A stretch of DNA of 20,455 nt from JAFGIT01 sp016929465 [NCBI: Candidatus Coatesbacteria bacterium] (GCA_016929465.1 JAFGIT010000405.1:1-20455), one strand, 5' to 3'. Counted from the stretch's first letter, positions 1 through 7,534 are shown. A program made the numbers and translations. Notes: generated by a model from the letters alone, not told the origin.

Positions 1-14
1 CGCTAGCAACTACA

Positions 15-1565
15 TCACCGCACTATACCACTGCCTCGGAAACCTACCTGAACCAAAACTCGTGCACAGATTCTTATGAGGAACCTAATACTATTGCCGA
101 CTCCGTCATCCGGCTTCGAATCGCTCGCCAAGAGCTCCTCGATCCACGAAATGCTCATATCCCGGCCCACAATGAGTGCCGCGAATGCCTGAACGTAGCC
201 CATTGGGATCAATTCCCCATCCATCCTGATATCCGGTGTAGTGATTGCCACCGAGATCGGACCCGTGCCCTTCGGAAGGACATCAATCATGCTCTGAGCG
301 ATGGCCCTCGCCTTGCCGCCAAGTCTGAAGGGCCAGGGGTAATCCAGGGCAAGCCCCATATTGCCGCCCAGAAGAAGCAATAACAGAACCAATGGCAGAA
401 ACCAGGATGCATCAAGGCTGCGCCTTCTTGAAAACAATATGATGCCGGCGGTCGCAAGCACGGGCCAGGCGAAAATAATCGGCCTATGCGTGCCGCCCTG
501 GCTCAAGAATGCATAGTAGGTTCCCAATCCCAGCGTAATGAGAGCGATTGCGGAGAGGCGGGCTATTGCAGGTAATGGCCTCTCCTGAAGCCCTTTCATG
601 GCTACTGCCAACGCCCCGGAGAGGCCTACGCTCGCAAGGTAGGCATTTCGCATCTCGGGAGCCTGCAAGAGCGCTGGCGCAAGCGCGACCAATACCCACA
701 GCGTCATCACTCGCGTCCTCTTCCAGATGAGCAATAGAAGCAGGAAAGCCGCCCCCAGATAAGCGAGGAAACCGAACTGCACCGGCCCCCAGAGAAGACC
801 GATCAATCCCCAAGCCGTCCGCACTGCCTTGCCGACCATATTGTCAGCCAACGCCGTCTTCGCTCCGGAGAAGAGCCTCGTCGAGACGTATATCACGTCG
901 AGTGCGAACAGGATGCCGACCGCGATGATCATTCTCTTTTTCCCGTCTGGTCGCGGTCTTTCATAGGGCAGGAACCAGGTCAAGGCCAACAAAAGAGGCA
1001 GGACGACGCCGAACTCATTGGCTGCGATCGAGAGTGCGCCAAAGACTGTGAGGCCGATCAGGGGCCACAATCGGCCGTGCCTCACATATCTCGAAGAGAC
1101 GAGAATGCAGGCGTTCGCAAACATCGTGCAGATCGCTATCTCATTAGCCGCCAACCACCCGGCCGGCTCGAAATTGAACCAGAAGAAGGCGAACATAAAA
1201 GCCGCGCAAAATGCCCAGATCCGCTCCAGCCCAAGGAGCTTCCTCGAAAGCGAGAAGACCAGCAGCGTGTTGATCGTGTGAACGAGAATGGCCATCAAGT
1301 GATAGAGCATGACGTTGTGCCCAAAGAGCGAGAAATACGCCGCCCAGACGAGGTCGGAAAACGGCCAGAATAAGGTCGGTTCATCGGGCGATAGAGCCGG
1401 TTTCTCAACTCGAAGGGAATTGTCGGAGATCGCCTGACCCGATGCCCTTGCGCCGTAAAAGCCGAAATCGTCCGCAAACAGCTCGAATTTCAGCGTCGGC
1501 AGATAGACATAGGCCATAAGGCCGAAAAGAAGCAGGAACGGCAATACTCGCCGCAACCCATTCAT
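15..1565 (-). CDS. GT-C type polytopic membrane glycosyltransferase-like protein
   Basis: A strongly hydrophobic protein of about 516 residues with many predicted membrane segments. It looks like the GT-C superfamily (lipid-linked sugar to acceptor transferases of the inner membrane). The first segment is followed by an Ala-Asp-Asp-Phe motif near residues 31-34, the place where GT-C enzymes carry their catalytic acidic pair in the first periplasmic loop. The aromatic-rich second loop and repeated Leu-rich helices also fit. The sugar and acceptor cannot be read from sequence. I prefer the ATG at 1565 because GAGAGG lies seven bases upstream; a TTG at 1580 in the same frame is possible. A TTGACA-type promoter lies upstream at 1632-1660. 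The C-terminus is soluble and complete, with its TGA at 15-17. It could instead be one of the uncharacterised tetratricopeptide-less O-mannosyltransferase-like membrane proteins. Confidence 0.7.
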   Translation of the reverse strand: MNGLRRVLPFLLLFGLMAYVYLPTLKFELFADDFGFYGARASGQAISDNSLRVEKPALSPDEPTLFWPFSDLVWAAYFSLFGHNVMLYHLMAILVHTINTLLVFSLSRKLLGLERIWAFCAAFMFAFFWFNFEPAGWLAANEIAICTMFANACILVSSRYVRHGRLWPLIGLTVFGALSIAANEFGVVLPLLLALTWFLPYERPRPDGKKRMIIAVGILFALDVIYVSTRLFSGAKTALADNMVGKAVRTAWGLIGLLWGPVQFGFLAYLGAAFLLLLLIWKRTRVMTLWVLVALAPALLQAPEMRNAYLASVGLSGALAVAMKGLQERPLPAIARLSAIALITLGLGTYYAFLSQGGTHRPIIFAWPVLATAGIILFSRRRSLDASWFLPLVLLLLLLGGNMGLALDYPWPFRLGGKARAIAQSMIDVLPKGTGPISVAITTPDIRMDGELIPMGYVQAFAALIVGRDMSISWIEELLASDSKPDDGVGNSIRFLIRICARVLVQVGFRGSGIVR

Positions 1566-1631
1566 CGGGATGCCTCTCAAGTTCCGCTAGCCTTCACTTC
1601 TTGTGCTCTATAGGGCCGAATCATGGTCGTA

Positions 1632-1660
1632 AAATTAGGATAGGCCGCGATCCCTGTCAA
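1632..1660 (-). promoter_or_regulatory. Sigma-70 type promoter for the GT-C protein
   Basis: Read on the minus strand, a perfect TTGACA (1655-1660) is followed after exactly 17 bases by TAATTT (1632-1637), which keeps the key T1, A2 and T6 of a -10 box. It faces the gene that starts at 1565, giving a leader of about 60 bases. No transcription data are available, so this is a motif-based call. Confidence 0.55.
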
Positions 1661-1776
1661 TCCCCAAGTCTGGCGTGGAGAGCCTGCCTAGCTGCGAGCT
1701 GGCCATAGTCCTCTGGGGACATATCCGAATGGGACTCCTCTGCTCAATTCTCGAATTGCACTCCAACCGCCCGAGC

Positions 1777-2286
1777 CTAGTTGCCCTCTTCGAGTCGGAA
1801 CCTGTAGGTCATCTTAATCCAGCACGGCACAGGTTTTCCCTTAAGAAGGGCCGGCTTGAACTTGCTCTTCGCAAATGCCCTCACAGCTTCTCTCTCGAAT
1901 TCATCCCTGAATTCCCCTCCTGTCGAGCTCAGGATCGCGATATCCGATGTCCTTCCGTCCTCATGGACGACCGCGGTCAGGATCACCGTGCTTGTCTTGC
2001 CGAGAATCTTGGGCAGTTCTGGGTATATCGGACGGACTTCATCAAAGGGCTCCGGCTGCTTATCCACTTCTACGAAATTGAGGACCCCGTCGATTTCTGG
2101 GAATTTATCCGTTCTTGTATATTCTGGGATAGGATCATCCACCGACACCACTTTGACGCTATTTCCTTGGGATTTCGAATTCAAAGAGCAGCTGCACGAT
2201 GGGGCCATCAGCAGCGCAGTTAAAAGGAAGGCTAAGGCGATCTGGATTATCGGCAAGCCGGGGAGTCTGTTAGAGCGTGTATTCAT
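1777..2286 (-). CDS. Lipoprotein with TonB C-terminal domain (second of a tandem pair)
   Basis: 169 residues. An N-terminal hydrophobic signal (residues about 10-30) ends at Ser-Cys-Ser-Cys, with Cys31 as the likely lipidated residue. The lipobox is imperfect (Ala-Pro-Ser-Cys). Residues about 75-165 match a TonB C-terminal fold: the IYP motif, a VILTAVVHEDG strand, a helix rich in charged residues, then FKPALLKGKPVP near the end. Canonical TonB transmits proton-motive energy to outer-membrane receptors and is anchored by a TM helix. A lipid-anchored version lacking the Pro-rich spacer may instead be a structural or adaptor protein. I chose the ATG at 2286 because GGAGG precedes it at seven bases; the longer in-frame ORF to 2328 has no such site. 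It follows its paralogue after 48 bases and is probably co-transcribed with it. Confidence 0.75.
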   Translation of the reverse strand: MNTRSNRLPGLPIIQIALAFLLTALLMAPSCSCSLNSKSQGNSVKVVSVDDPIPEYTRTDKFPEIDGVLNFVEVDKQPEPFDEVRPIYPELPKILGKTSTVILTAVVHEDGRTSDIAILSSTGGEFRDEFEREAVRAFAKSKFKPALLKGKPVPCWIKMTYRFRLEEGN

Positions 2287-2303
2287 AGCAAATCCTCCAC
2301 AAC

Positions 2304-2311
2304 CTAAATAT
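2304..2311 (-). promoter_or_regulatory. Conserved leader octamer before the second TonB-domain gene
   Basis: On the minus strand ATATTTAG starts 25 bases before the start codon, with its 3' end 17 bases away from the ATG. The same octamer occurs at exactly the same distance before the paralogous gene (2859-2866). Both are followed by a GAGG-type ribosome binding site. It may be a remnant of duplication that included the leader, or a shared cis element. Confidence 0.35.
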
Positions 2312-2334
2312 TTCAATATACGGCGCATGCTCCG

Positions 2335-2841
2335 CTACTTAATCCGAAATCTGAATGTGACTTTCGCCGTGCATGGGACAGGCTTGCCCAGAAGTTTCGC
2401 GGGCTTGAACTTATATTCCCAGGCGGCGGCAATCGCAGCTTCTTTGAATTTGTTCCTGAACCTCCTGGCCTTCGTATGCAGTACCTCAACGCCCGCGACA
2501 TCTCCATTCTCATCGACAACCAACCGCAGGACTACGATAGCCTCATTGCCCTTTGGAAGAGCCTCAGGAGGATAAATCGGGGGGACCTCCCTGATGAGCT
2601 CCGGTGGCTCACTGACCTCCCACTGACTGTAAACCTCACTTCGCTCGCCCGACTCCCTCTCGGCCTTCGGCACGACTTCATCAGACGGGGAAGGTTGGGG
2701 CGGCGCTTTGGCCGCAGGCGTCTCGCTCTTCGAGTTCAGGGGACAGCTGCACGAGAGAGAAACCAGAATCATCGCGGCAGCTATTAAGAAGAGGGCTGCC
2801 ACCCTCAGCATTCGAGAGCATCGGTACCGATCCATGCCCAT
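2335..2841 (-). CDS. Lipoprotein with TonB C-terminal domain (first of a tandem pair)
   Basis: 168 residues. The signal segment (about residues 11-30) ends in Ser-Cys-Ser-Cys with Cys31 as the probable lipidation site. The sequence after it (Leu-Asn-Ser-Lys-Ser) is nearly the same as in the neighbour at 1777-2286. A Pro/Ala/Glu-rich linker at about 38-75 leads to a TonB C-terminal domain: a PPIYPPEALP motif, VVLRLVVDENGDV, FRNKFKEAAI, then YKFKPAKLLGKPVPC near the end. A Cys in the KPVPC motif is shared by both paralogues and is not a general TonB feature. The ATG at 2841 has GAGGAG six bases upstream. It is the promoter-proximal gene of the pair and is divergent from the propeller gene at 3009. 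Energy transduction by the family is established; a role for this lipidated form is inference. Confidence 0.78.
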   Translation of the reverse strand: MGMDRYRCSRMLRVAALFLIAAAMILVSLSCSCPLNSKSETPAAKAPPQPSPSDEVVPKAERESGERSEVYSQWEVSEPPELIREVPPIYPPEALPKGNEAIVVLRLVVDENGDVAGVEVLHTKARRFRNKFKEAAIAAAWEYKFKPAKLLGKPVPCTAKVTFRFRIK

Positions 2842-2858
2842 TTGAGTCTCCTCGATAA

Positions 2859-2866
2859 CTAAATAT
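2859..2866 (-). promoter_or_regulatory. Conserved leader octamer before the first TonB-domain gene
   Basis: ATATTTAG on the minus strand, at the same distance from the start codon (17 bases between) as the copy at 2304-2311. It sits in the 167-base divergent region shared with the propeller gene. A TTGACC hexamer lies further upstream on this strand but has no well-spaced -10 box. Confidence 0.35.
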
Positions 2867-3008
2867 CCTTCGATCTATATTAGTTCAGGAATAGGTCAAA
2901 AACGGCGCTATGCTACATCCTGATAATCGCACTTGCAAGGGCGAAGCCAAGCCTGCAGACTCATTAATAGCGCAGCAATAACTATCACATTTCATCATGG
3001 AGCTGATT

Positions 3009-4223
3009 ATGGCCGGGTTCCGGATTTCATCGCTAATGCCCTTTTTGTTCTTGGTCGCCTTCGCAACCATTCTTTTCGTCCTCTATCCCGAATGGCAGAA
3101 GCTCCTGGACTTCGAGCCCAAGCCGAAGGCCGATTCTGCTGCTGAGACCTCCTCCCAGCGCCACGGAGCTGACGCTGTGCGGCCAGCACCCACAAGGGGA
3201 AAGCCGCTCGATGAGGTCTGGTCCTTCGAGCCCAACCACAAATGGAGATATCGCGATCCGATACTCAAGAAGAACGTCGATCAGGTCGGAGGGCCCATTT
3301 GCTCCGACATAGCCGTCCTCGGGTCCAGCATTTACTTCGGTAGCGAAGGGGGCTTTCTGTATTGCCTGTCTTCCGACGGGAAGCTCGCCTGGAGCTTCGA
3401 GACGCTTGGGGCACTCACCGGATCTCCCCTCCTGACGCAGGACCGGCTCTACTGCGGCTCTGAGGACAATTATATCTACTCACTCGATCCGACGACCGGC
3501 AAGCAAATATACCGAATGAACGCCGAGTCCGGGGTCCTTTGCACCCCGCTTCTTCTCGAGGACAGACTGATTTTCACAGCTCGCATGGGCAGAGTATATG
3601 CCCTGGAGCCTGAATTCGGAAAGCTGCTATGGACATATCAGCACGACCATCTGATCAATTCGTCGCCCGAGAGCGACGGACATAGCGTATTCGTCGGACT
3701 CGACTCGGGAGAGCTGCTCTCGCTGAGCCTCACATCCGGCAAGCTCGAGTGGGCTTTCAACGCCCATGGCGCAATTCGCTCGAAGCCCATCGTCTATGGC
3801 GATGCCGTGATATTTGCCACCTGGGATGGGAGAGTCCTCTCGGTCTCGAAGTCCACCCAGGGCCTGAATTTCGGGATATCCATCGCGGGCTTCATCAAGT
3901 CATCGCCTGCAATCCTGGACGACCGCATCATAGTCACCACCCTCGACGGATTCGTCTATTCGATATACGCGGCAGATGGAAGAGTGGCCTGGTCCCGAAA
4001 GTGTGGGGAAACGATCGAGGCCTCGCCGCTCGTCTCGCCTGAAAAAGACAGGATATACGTCGGGACATGGCAGGGGCTTCTCCTCGTTCTCAACGCGGCA
4101 AGCGGTGAGATCATCTCGCAGCGTGACATCGGCTCGATGATCCAGACCAGGTGCGCGATTCTCTCCGACGACAAGCTGCTCGTTGGCACGAAATCGGGCA
4201 AAGTCCTCTGCCTCTGGAGGTAG
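3009..4223 (+). CDS. Membrane-anchored PQQ-like beta-propeller protein (8 repeats)
   Basis: 404 residues. An N-terminal hydrophobic helix (about residues 8-26) acts as an uncleaved anchor; there is no lipobox. A charged, Pro-rich linker runs to about residue 75. The rest consists of eight repeats of the pattern hydrophobic-Gly-x-x-Gly-x-[VL]-[YL]-x-L-x-x-x-x-Gly-x-x-x-[WY], for example IYFGSEGGFLYCLSSDGKLAW. This is the PQQ/quinoprotein-like propeller signature, and eight blades also match BamB, the outer-membrane assembly scaffold. No quinoprotein catalytic residues or cofactor-binding Trp stacking pattern could be assigned, so a scaffold role is more likely than dehydrogenase activity. The start at 3009 is favoured over 2997 because GGAG lies six bases upstream of it. 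It is divergent from the TonB-domain pair and convergent with the gene at 4249. Confidence 0.8.
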   Translation: MAGFRISSLMPFLFLVAFATILFVLYPEWQKLLDFEPKPKADSAAETSSQRHGADAVRPAPTRGKPLDEVWSFEPNHKWRYRDPILKKNVDQVGGPICSDIAVLGSSIYFGSEGGFLYCLSSDGKLAWSFETLGALTGSPLLTQDRLYCGSEDNYIYSLDPTTGKQIYRMNAESGVLCTPLLLEDRLIFTARMGRVYALEPEFGKLLWTYQHDHLINSSPESDGHSVFVGLDSGELLSLSLTSGKLEWAFNAHGAIRSKPIVYGDAVIFATWDGRVLSVSKSTQGLNFGISIAGFIKSSPAILDDRIIVTTLDGFVYSIYAADGRVAWSRKCGETIEASPLVSPEKDRIYVGTWQGLLLVLNAASGEIISQRDIGSMIQTRCAILSDDKLLVGTKSGKVLCLWR

Positions 4224-4248
4224 GACAAAGCCCGGTTCCCCCATTCGC

Positions 4249-5676
4249 TCAGAGCACCGCCTTCACCAATTCCTTCAGCGGTAGCAGCACAGACCCGAGA
4301 ATCAGATTCAGCGCGATAGCGCCGGCGGCGATGAGGGACAATTTGGCCCATCCCTTCTCGCGAGCTATCGTGTCCATGGCGAAGCCGGCGAAGATGAGCG
4401 TCGCTATGTCAGCGGGCATCTTGAGTCGCGAGTGGTAGATGAAGAGCGTGGTCGCGAGCCAGAAGTTCGCGACGATCGCAAGAAGGGGCAGCCAGTCGCC
4501 AATCGGACGGCTCTTCAGGGCGAGCCACAGGCCGATTGCCGCGAATATCGCGATGACGCCGTAGGTGTAGAAATACTCCCCCTTGCGGCCCTCTATTGAC
4601 GAGATCGGCATCCAGAAGTTTATGAAATTCGCTACCCTATCTCGGACAAGCAGCAGTTTGTTCTCGCGGAAGAAGGCCAGCGACTTTTCTGTGAAGAATT
4701 CGCTTATCTCCGTCTCCGTCTGGGGCATAACAGTCGGGTTGTAGGCCTTTCGGATGCCGTCCTGCTGCGCCTGGACCCCAAAATGGGCATATCTCTGAAT
4801 AGCATCGAAGAACGATTCGCTGCTTAGTGTCCCCGAGTCCCTCGCTTCGGCGATCTCACGCTCAGATTTCTCGAAATCCGAGTCGAAATCGAAGTGGACC
4901 TTTGTGTTGTGCCAGAGCACCCAGCCGAGATGCGTGTCGGTCGGAATAAACTCCGAGAAGACGACGTAGTTCCTGATAATCCAAGGCGAAATGGCCGCCA
5001 GGAAGACGAGGTAGAAGGCGGCGATCCTGGGCGTGATTCTCTTCACGACGCGTCGTTTCGCGAGAATCAGCATCATCGGAATAAAGAAGAGGACAAGAAA
5101 CGGCAGAAGCACCGTCCTACACAGAAACGCCACGCCAAACATCCCTCCAGCCAGCGCATAGAATGCAACGTTATCGCGCCTGACCGCAACGAAGAGCAGG
5201 AGCATCGCCCCGGTCAGGAGCGTTATGAATAGAGTCTCGGTCAGTAGCTTGGGGACGTAATAGAGCATGGTTGGGTAGATCGAGAACAGAAGCCCGGCAA
5301 ATATCCCGGCTCGCGGGCCGAATATAAGGCTCCCGAGTGAATAGAGCAGCCCGGCACACACTGCGCTGACGATTGCCTGAAACCACTGGATTGCACGATG
5401 ATTTCTCTCGCCCGAGAGGGTAAAGACGGCGGCGACGAATATTGGATAGAGCGGCGGCCTGAATGCAGAAGGCTCTCCCGGGACATAGCAATACCCGTTG
5501 CCCTCGTAGAGGTTCTTTCCAAGGAGCTCGTAGTCCGCCTCGTCGAAATTGAAATATCTCAGCACCGGCGGACCAGGAGAAAATGCGAGCAAGACTATCC
5601 TGATCAGAAGTGCGAACAGCACCAGGCTGAGAAATATCTTGGCGTTGTTTCGAACCATTGGTCTCTTTGAATCCAT
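4249..5676 (-). CDS. PMT/ArnT-like GT-C glycosyltransferase family protein
   Basis: 475 residues with about ten membrane helices. After the first helix comes FDEADY (Asp45, Glu46, Asp48), the acidic motif of the first periplasmic loop in family GT39/GT83-like enzymes. It is followed by FRPPLYPIF, a motif typical of this group. The middle contains the usual paired helices (LLTETLFI region), and a soluble loop occupies about residues 240-330. These enzymes move a sugar from a polyprenyl-phosphate carrier to protein or lipid on the outer face of the inner membrane; the donor and acceptor here are unknown. The ATG at 5676 lacks a clear ribosome binding site; an ATG at 5658 with AAGAGA upstream is an alternative that removes six residues. 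A possible promoter is at 5740-5768. It is convergent with the propeller gene, with only 25 bases between. Confidence 0.82.
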   Translation of the reverse strand: MDSKRPMVRNNAKIFLSLVLFALLIRIVLLAFSPGPPVLRYFNFDEADYELLGKNLYEGNGYCYVPGEPSAFRPPLYPIFVAAVFTLSGERNHRAIQWFQAIVSAVCAGLLYSLGSLIFGPRAGIFAGLLFSIYPTMLYYVPKLLTETLFITLLTGAMLLLFVAVRRDNVAFYALAGGMFGVAFLCRTVLLPFLVLFFIPMMLILAKRRVVKRITPRIAAFYLVFLAAISPWIIRNYVVFSEFIPTDTHLGWVLWHNTKVHFDFDSDFEKSEREIAEARDSGTLSSESFFDAIQRYAHFGVQAQQDGIRKAYNPTVMPQTETEISEFFTEKSLAFFRENKLLLVRDRVANFINFWMPISSIEGRKGEYFYTYGVIAIFAAIGLWLALKSRPIGDWLPLLAIVANFWLATTLFIYHSRLKMPADIATLIFAGFAMDTIAREKGWAKLSLIAAGAIALNLILGSVLLPLKELVKAVL

Positions 5677-5704
5677 CGTGCACAGAGCTTGTATAGGACA
5701 TCTT

Positions 5705-5719
5705 CCCGAATTCCTCGGG
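5705..5719. other. Small hairpin in the leader of the GT-C gene
   Basis: CCCGA and TCGGG form a perfect 5-bp stem around the loop ATTCC. On the minus strand it lies about 30 bases upstream of the start at 5676, inside the predicted leader. There is no U-tract after it, so it is not a terminator. Its function is unknown. Confidence 0.3.
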
Positions 5720-5739
5720 CTCCTATTTTCAGGGATCCA

Positions 5740-5768
5740 ATCCTAGCCATTGCAGCCGTTGATTACAA
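5740..5768 (-). promoter_or_regulatory. Possible promoter for the GT-C gene
   Basis: On the minus strand TTGTAA (5763-5768, 4 of 6 consensus bases) is followed after 17 bases by TAGGAT (5740-5745, 4 of 6). The -35 hexamer lies inside an inverted repeat at 5753-5774, as operators often do. Confidence 0.35.
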
Positions 5769-5774
5769 CCGCTG
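5753..5774. repeat. Inverted repeat, possible operator
   Basis: Arms CAGCCGTTG (5753-5761) and CAACCGCTG (5766-5774) pair at 8 of 9 positions around the 4-base centre ATTA. It covers the candidate -35 box of the minus-strand GT-C gene. It lies in the divergent region before the methyltransferase, so it could bind a dimeric regulator. It could also be a chance hairpin. Confidence 0.35.
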
Positions 5775-5841
5775 AAATGACCGAGCTTGTTGTTCCTGGG
5801 AGCATTGCCACCCCCGGTCGGTCGCTCGAAAGCAACTGACA

Positions 5842-5871
5842 TTGATTCTCGCTCTGATTCCCGGTTATTAT
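5842..5871 (+). promoter_or_regulatory. Possible promoter for the methyltransferase
   Basis: TTGATT (5842-5847) and TATTAT (5866-5871) are 18 bases apart. Transcription would begin near 5878, about 40 bases before the start codon at 5919. That would place the upstream ATG at 5880 at or next to the transcript start, which supports choosing 5919. Confidence 0.35.
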
Positions 5872-5918
5872 TGTAGAATATGATGAGACAAAAGGCAGAA
5901 AGACATGAGGAGTATCCT

Positions 5919-6803
5919 ATGGGAACATGGGAGGAAGTTGATTGGTGTCAGCACTACATGAAGAGCTGGTATGCCTATCCTGGTATGGAACGAAGGCTGT
6001 ATTCAGCGTTGACTCAATCACAGGACATCAGCAATCATCAGCAATTCCTCTGCTGGCTGGTGCATAGATTCACTGCATCGTCGGGACGCAAGCTGCGGTT
6101 GATTGAACTTGGGTGTGGGCCGACCCCCTCTTCTAACCACCTCCTGAGAGAATGCGGAATTCATATAGCGTCTGCCGTGTGCATAGACGTGTCGAGAGAG
6201 CTCATTGATAGGGCGAGTGCAGCCTCAGAGTCTGAGTGCGCAACTTTTCGCGTTCTCGATATGGAGACCATCAGCAGAGACGATTTCAACGGTGAGCAAT
6301 TTGATCTCTGCATTGCAGCTCATTCCATTCATCATGTTCTGAATCTGGAGCCTCTCTTTGCGTCCATTAGGCAGCTGCTATCAGCAGACGGTTTACTCTG
6401 GATGAACGAGTACACGGGACCGCGTCGTATGCAATTCCCTGAGGAAGCTCTTGCATTGGGGAATCGGTTCTTGGCGACTTTGCCTGACTCATTCAGAGCA
6501 AGACTCGAAGGGACATCAAAAGACATGTTGGCCCCTGCCGTTCAAGATGACCCTACTGAGGCAGTGGCGTCGGACCTTATTCTGCCGATTTTTCTCCGGA
6601 ATTTTGAGCCACTGCGATTTCTACCTTACGGCACCCTTTCGTACATGGTTTTTGACGAGATCGCACATAACTTCAGAGGTCAAGAGGCGGAATTACTCGG
6701 GCAGTATGTCTGGGAATACGAACAACGCTGTTTCTTGGACGGCACTCTTAGGCCCTGGTTCACAGCCTGCATTGCCAGACCTTGGAGAAATAGCGAGATC
6801 TGA
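5919..6803 (+). CDS. Class I SAM-dependent methyltransferase
   Basis: 294 residues. A Rossmann-type methyltransferase core is visible: motif I LIELGCGPTPSS (about residues 59-70) binds S-adenosylmethionine. A second strand, VCIDVSRELIDRA, ends in the acidic residue that contacts the ribose. FDLCIAAHSIHHVLNLEPLF is the motif IV/post-IV region, and LLSADGLLWMNEYTG is the strand-5 region. The C-terminal third (about 190-290) is family-specific and may bind the substrate, which I cannot identify. The ATG at 5919 has GAGGAG six bases upstream and is preferred over the ATG at 5880. Flanking gaps of about 200 bases on both sides make it a single-gene unit. Its codons look less GC-biased than those of its neighbours, suggesting possible acquisition. 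It could act on a small molecule or on a surface glycan. Confidence 0.8.
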   Translation: MGTWEEVDWCQHYMKSWYAYPGMERRLYSALTQSQDISNHQQFLCWLVHRFTASSGRKLRLIELGCGPTPSSNHLLRECGIHIASAVCIDVSRELIDRASAASESECATFRVLDMETISRDDFNGEQFDLCIAAHSIHHVLNLEPLFASIRQLLSADGLLWMNEYTGPRRMQFPEEALALGNRFLATLPDSFRARLEGTSKDMLAPAVQDDPTEAVASDLILPIFLRNFEPLRFLPYGTLSYMVFDEIAHNFRGQEAELLGQYVWEYEQRCFLDGTLRPWFTACIARPWRNSEI

Positions 6804-6925
6804 TCCCTTAATTCTCACCGGGGTGCTGTCCGGGTTTCGCGCAGGAACAGGGGGAGCTCGACCTCTATTGGGCAAAAGTCACGATGTTGCTCAATGGCAA
6901 TGAGTGGTTTGTGAGGAGCTGCGGC

Positions 6926-6954
6926 TTGACTTATGCCTGCCAATGAGACATTCT
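6926..6954 (+). promoter_or_regulatory. Possible promoter for the acidic-tail membrane protein
   Basis: TTGACT (6926-6931) is followed after 17 bases by CATTCT (6949-6954), which matches the -10 consensus at only 3 of 6 positions. It lies in the 200-base gap after the methyltransferase. I see nothing else of note in that gap. Confidence 0.3.
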
Positions 6955-7003
6955 TTACCGGAAGGAGATTTGAGCAACTGATTAGGTAGAGAGGGCAAAA
7001 GAG

Positions 7004-7438
7004 TTGGAATACTGGATAGATACACTGGGGCATAATCCCGAAGCCCTCGGGCCCATTCTGGTGGCGATTGTGGGGGCTGTTGTCATACTATTGCTCCTTG
7101 GGATGTCCAGGTTTGTATCCGGCCGCAAAGGCCTCGAGCAGGATAGACTTGCTCTGAACGCTGAGCTCTATCGTCTGGAGAAGTTCGCCAGTCAGAAGAA
7201 GAAGGACGCCGTAAGCGACAAGGAGAGGGCAGAGTCGTTCTGGCCGAAAAAGGGCGAAGAGACACCCGCAGGCGGCACTGAAATGGCAGCCGTGACGGAT
7301 GGATCCCGGTCGGGGCGTGATGATAGTGACGAAGATGGCAGCATCCCGCCGCCAAGAGATGACTCCGACGATGAGGACGATGAATTCGCCGATATCCGGA
7401 GAGAGAACCTGGTCAAGGACTGGGGTGACCAGGACTAG
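7004..7438 (+). CDS. Small single-pass membrane protein with acidic C-terminal tail
   Basis: 144 residues, not recognised as a known family. A hydrophobic helix spans about residues 17-34, and the preceding 15 residues are short and probably periplasmic. After it comes a basic/charged amphipathic stretch at about 38-70 that could form a coiled coil. The last 60 residues are low complexity and highly acidic, with Asp/Glu/Ser runs (DDSDDEDDEF) broken by a PPPR turn. The start is a TTG at 7004 with GAGAGGG eight bases upstream; no ATG upstream in frame escapes a stop. The gene precedes the sigma-54 regulator by 199 bases on the same strand. The composition of the tail is consistent with a disordered cytoplasmic interaction region. 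No function is claimed. Confidence 0.6.
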   Translation: MEYWIDTLGHNPEALGPILVAIVGAVVILLLLGMSRFVSGRKGLEQDRLALNAELYRLEKFASQKKKDAVSDKERAESFWPKKGEETPAGGTEMAAVTDGSRSGRDDSDEDGSIPPPRDDSDDEDDEFADIRRENLVKDWGDQD

Positions 7439-7534
7439 ACAACTACAATCGCTTGTTGGACCTGATCGATGGGGGCTCCGGCTTTTTTTCCGGACTCAAA
7501 CATCCAGCGCTCCGCGATTTCCCGACTTCCTGCA

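Noticed and set aside
1675-2575. Long plus-strand frames (182 and 239 codons) opposite the TonB-domain genes
   Set aside because: They lie antisense to two genes with clear domain matches, lack ribosome sites, and read as low-similarity Ser/Arg-rich peptides caused by the codon bias of the real strand.
7479-7496. T-run of seven bases after the acidic-tail gene as an intrinsic terminator
   Set aside because: The T-run is the loop of a TCCGG/CCGGA stem rather than a tail after a GC-rich stem, so the geometry is wrong.
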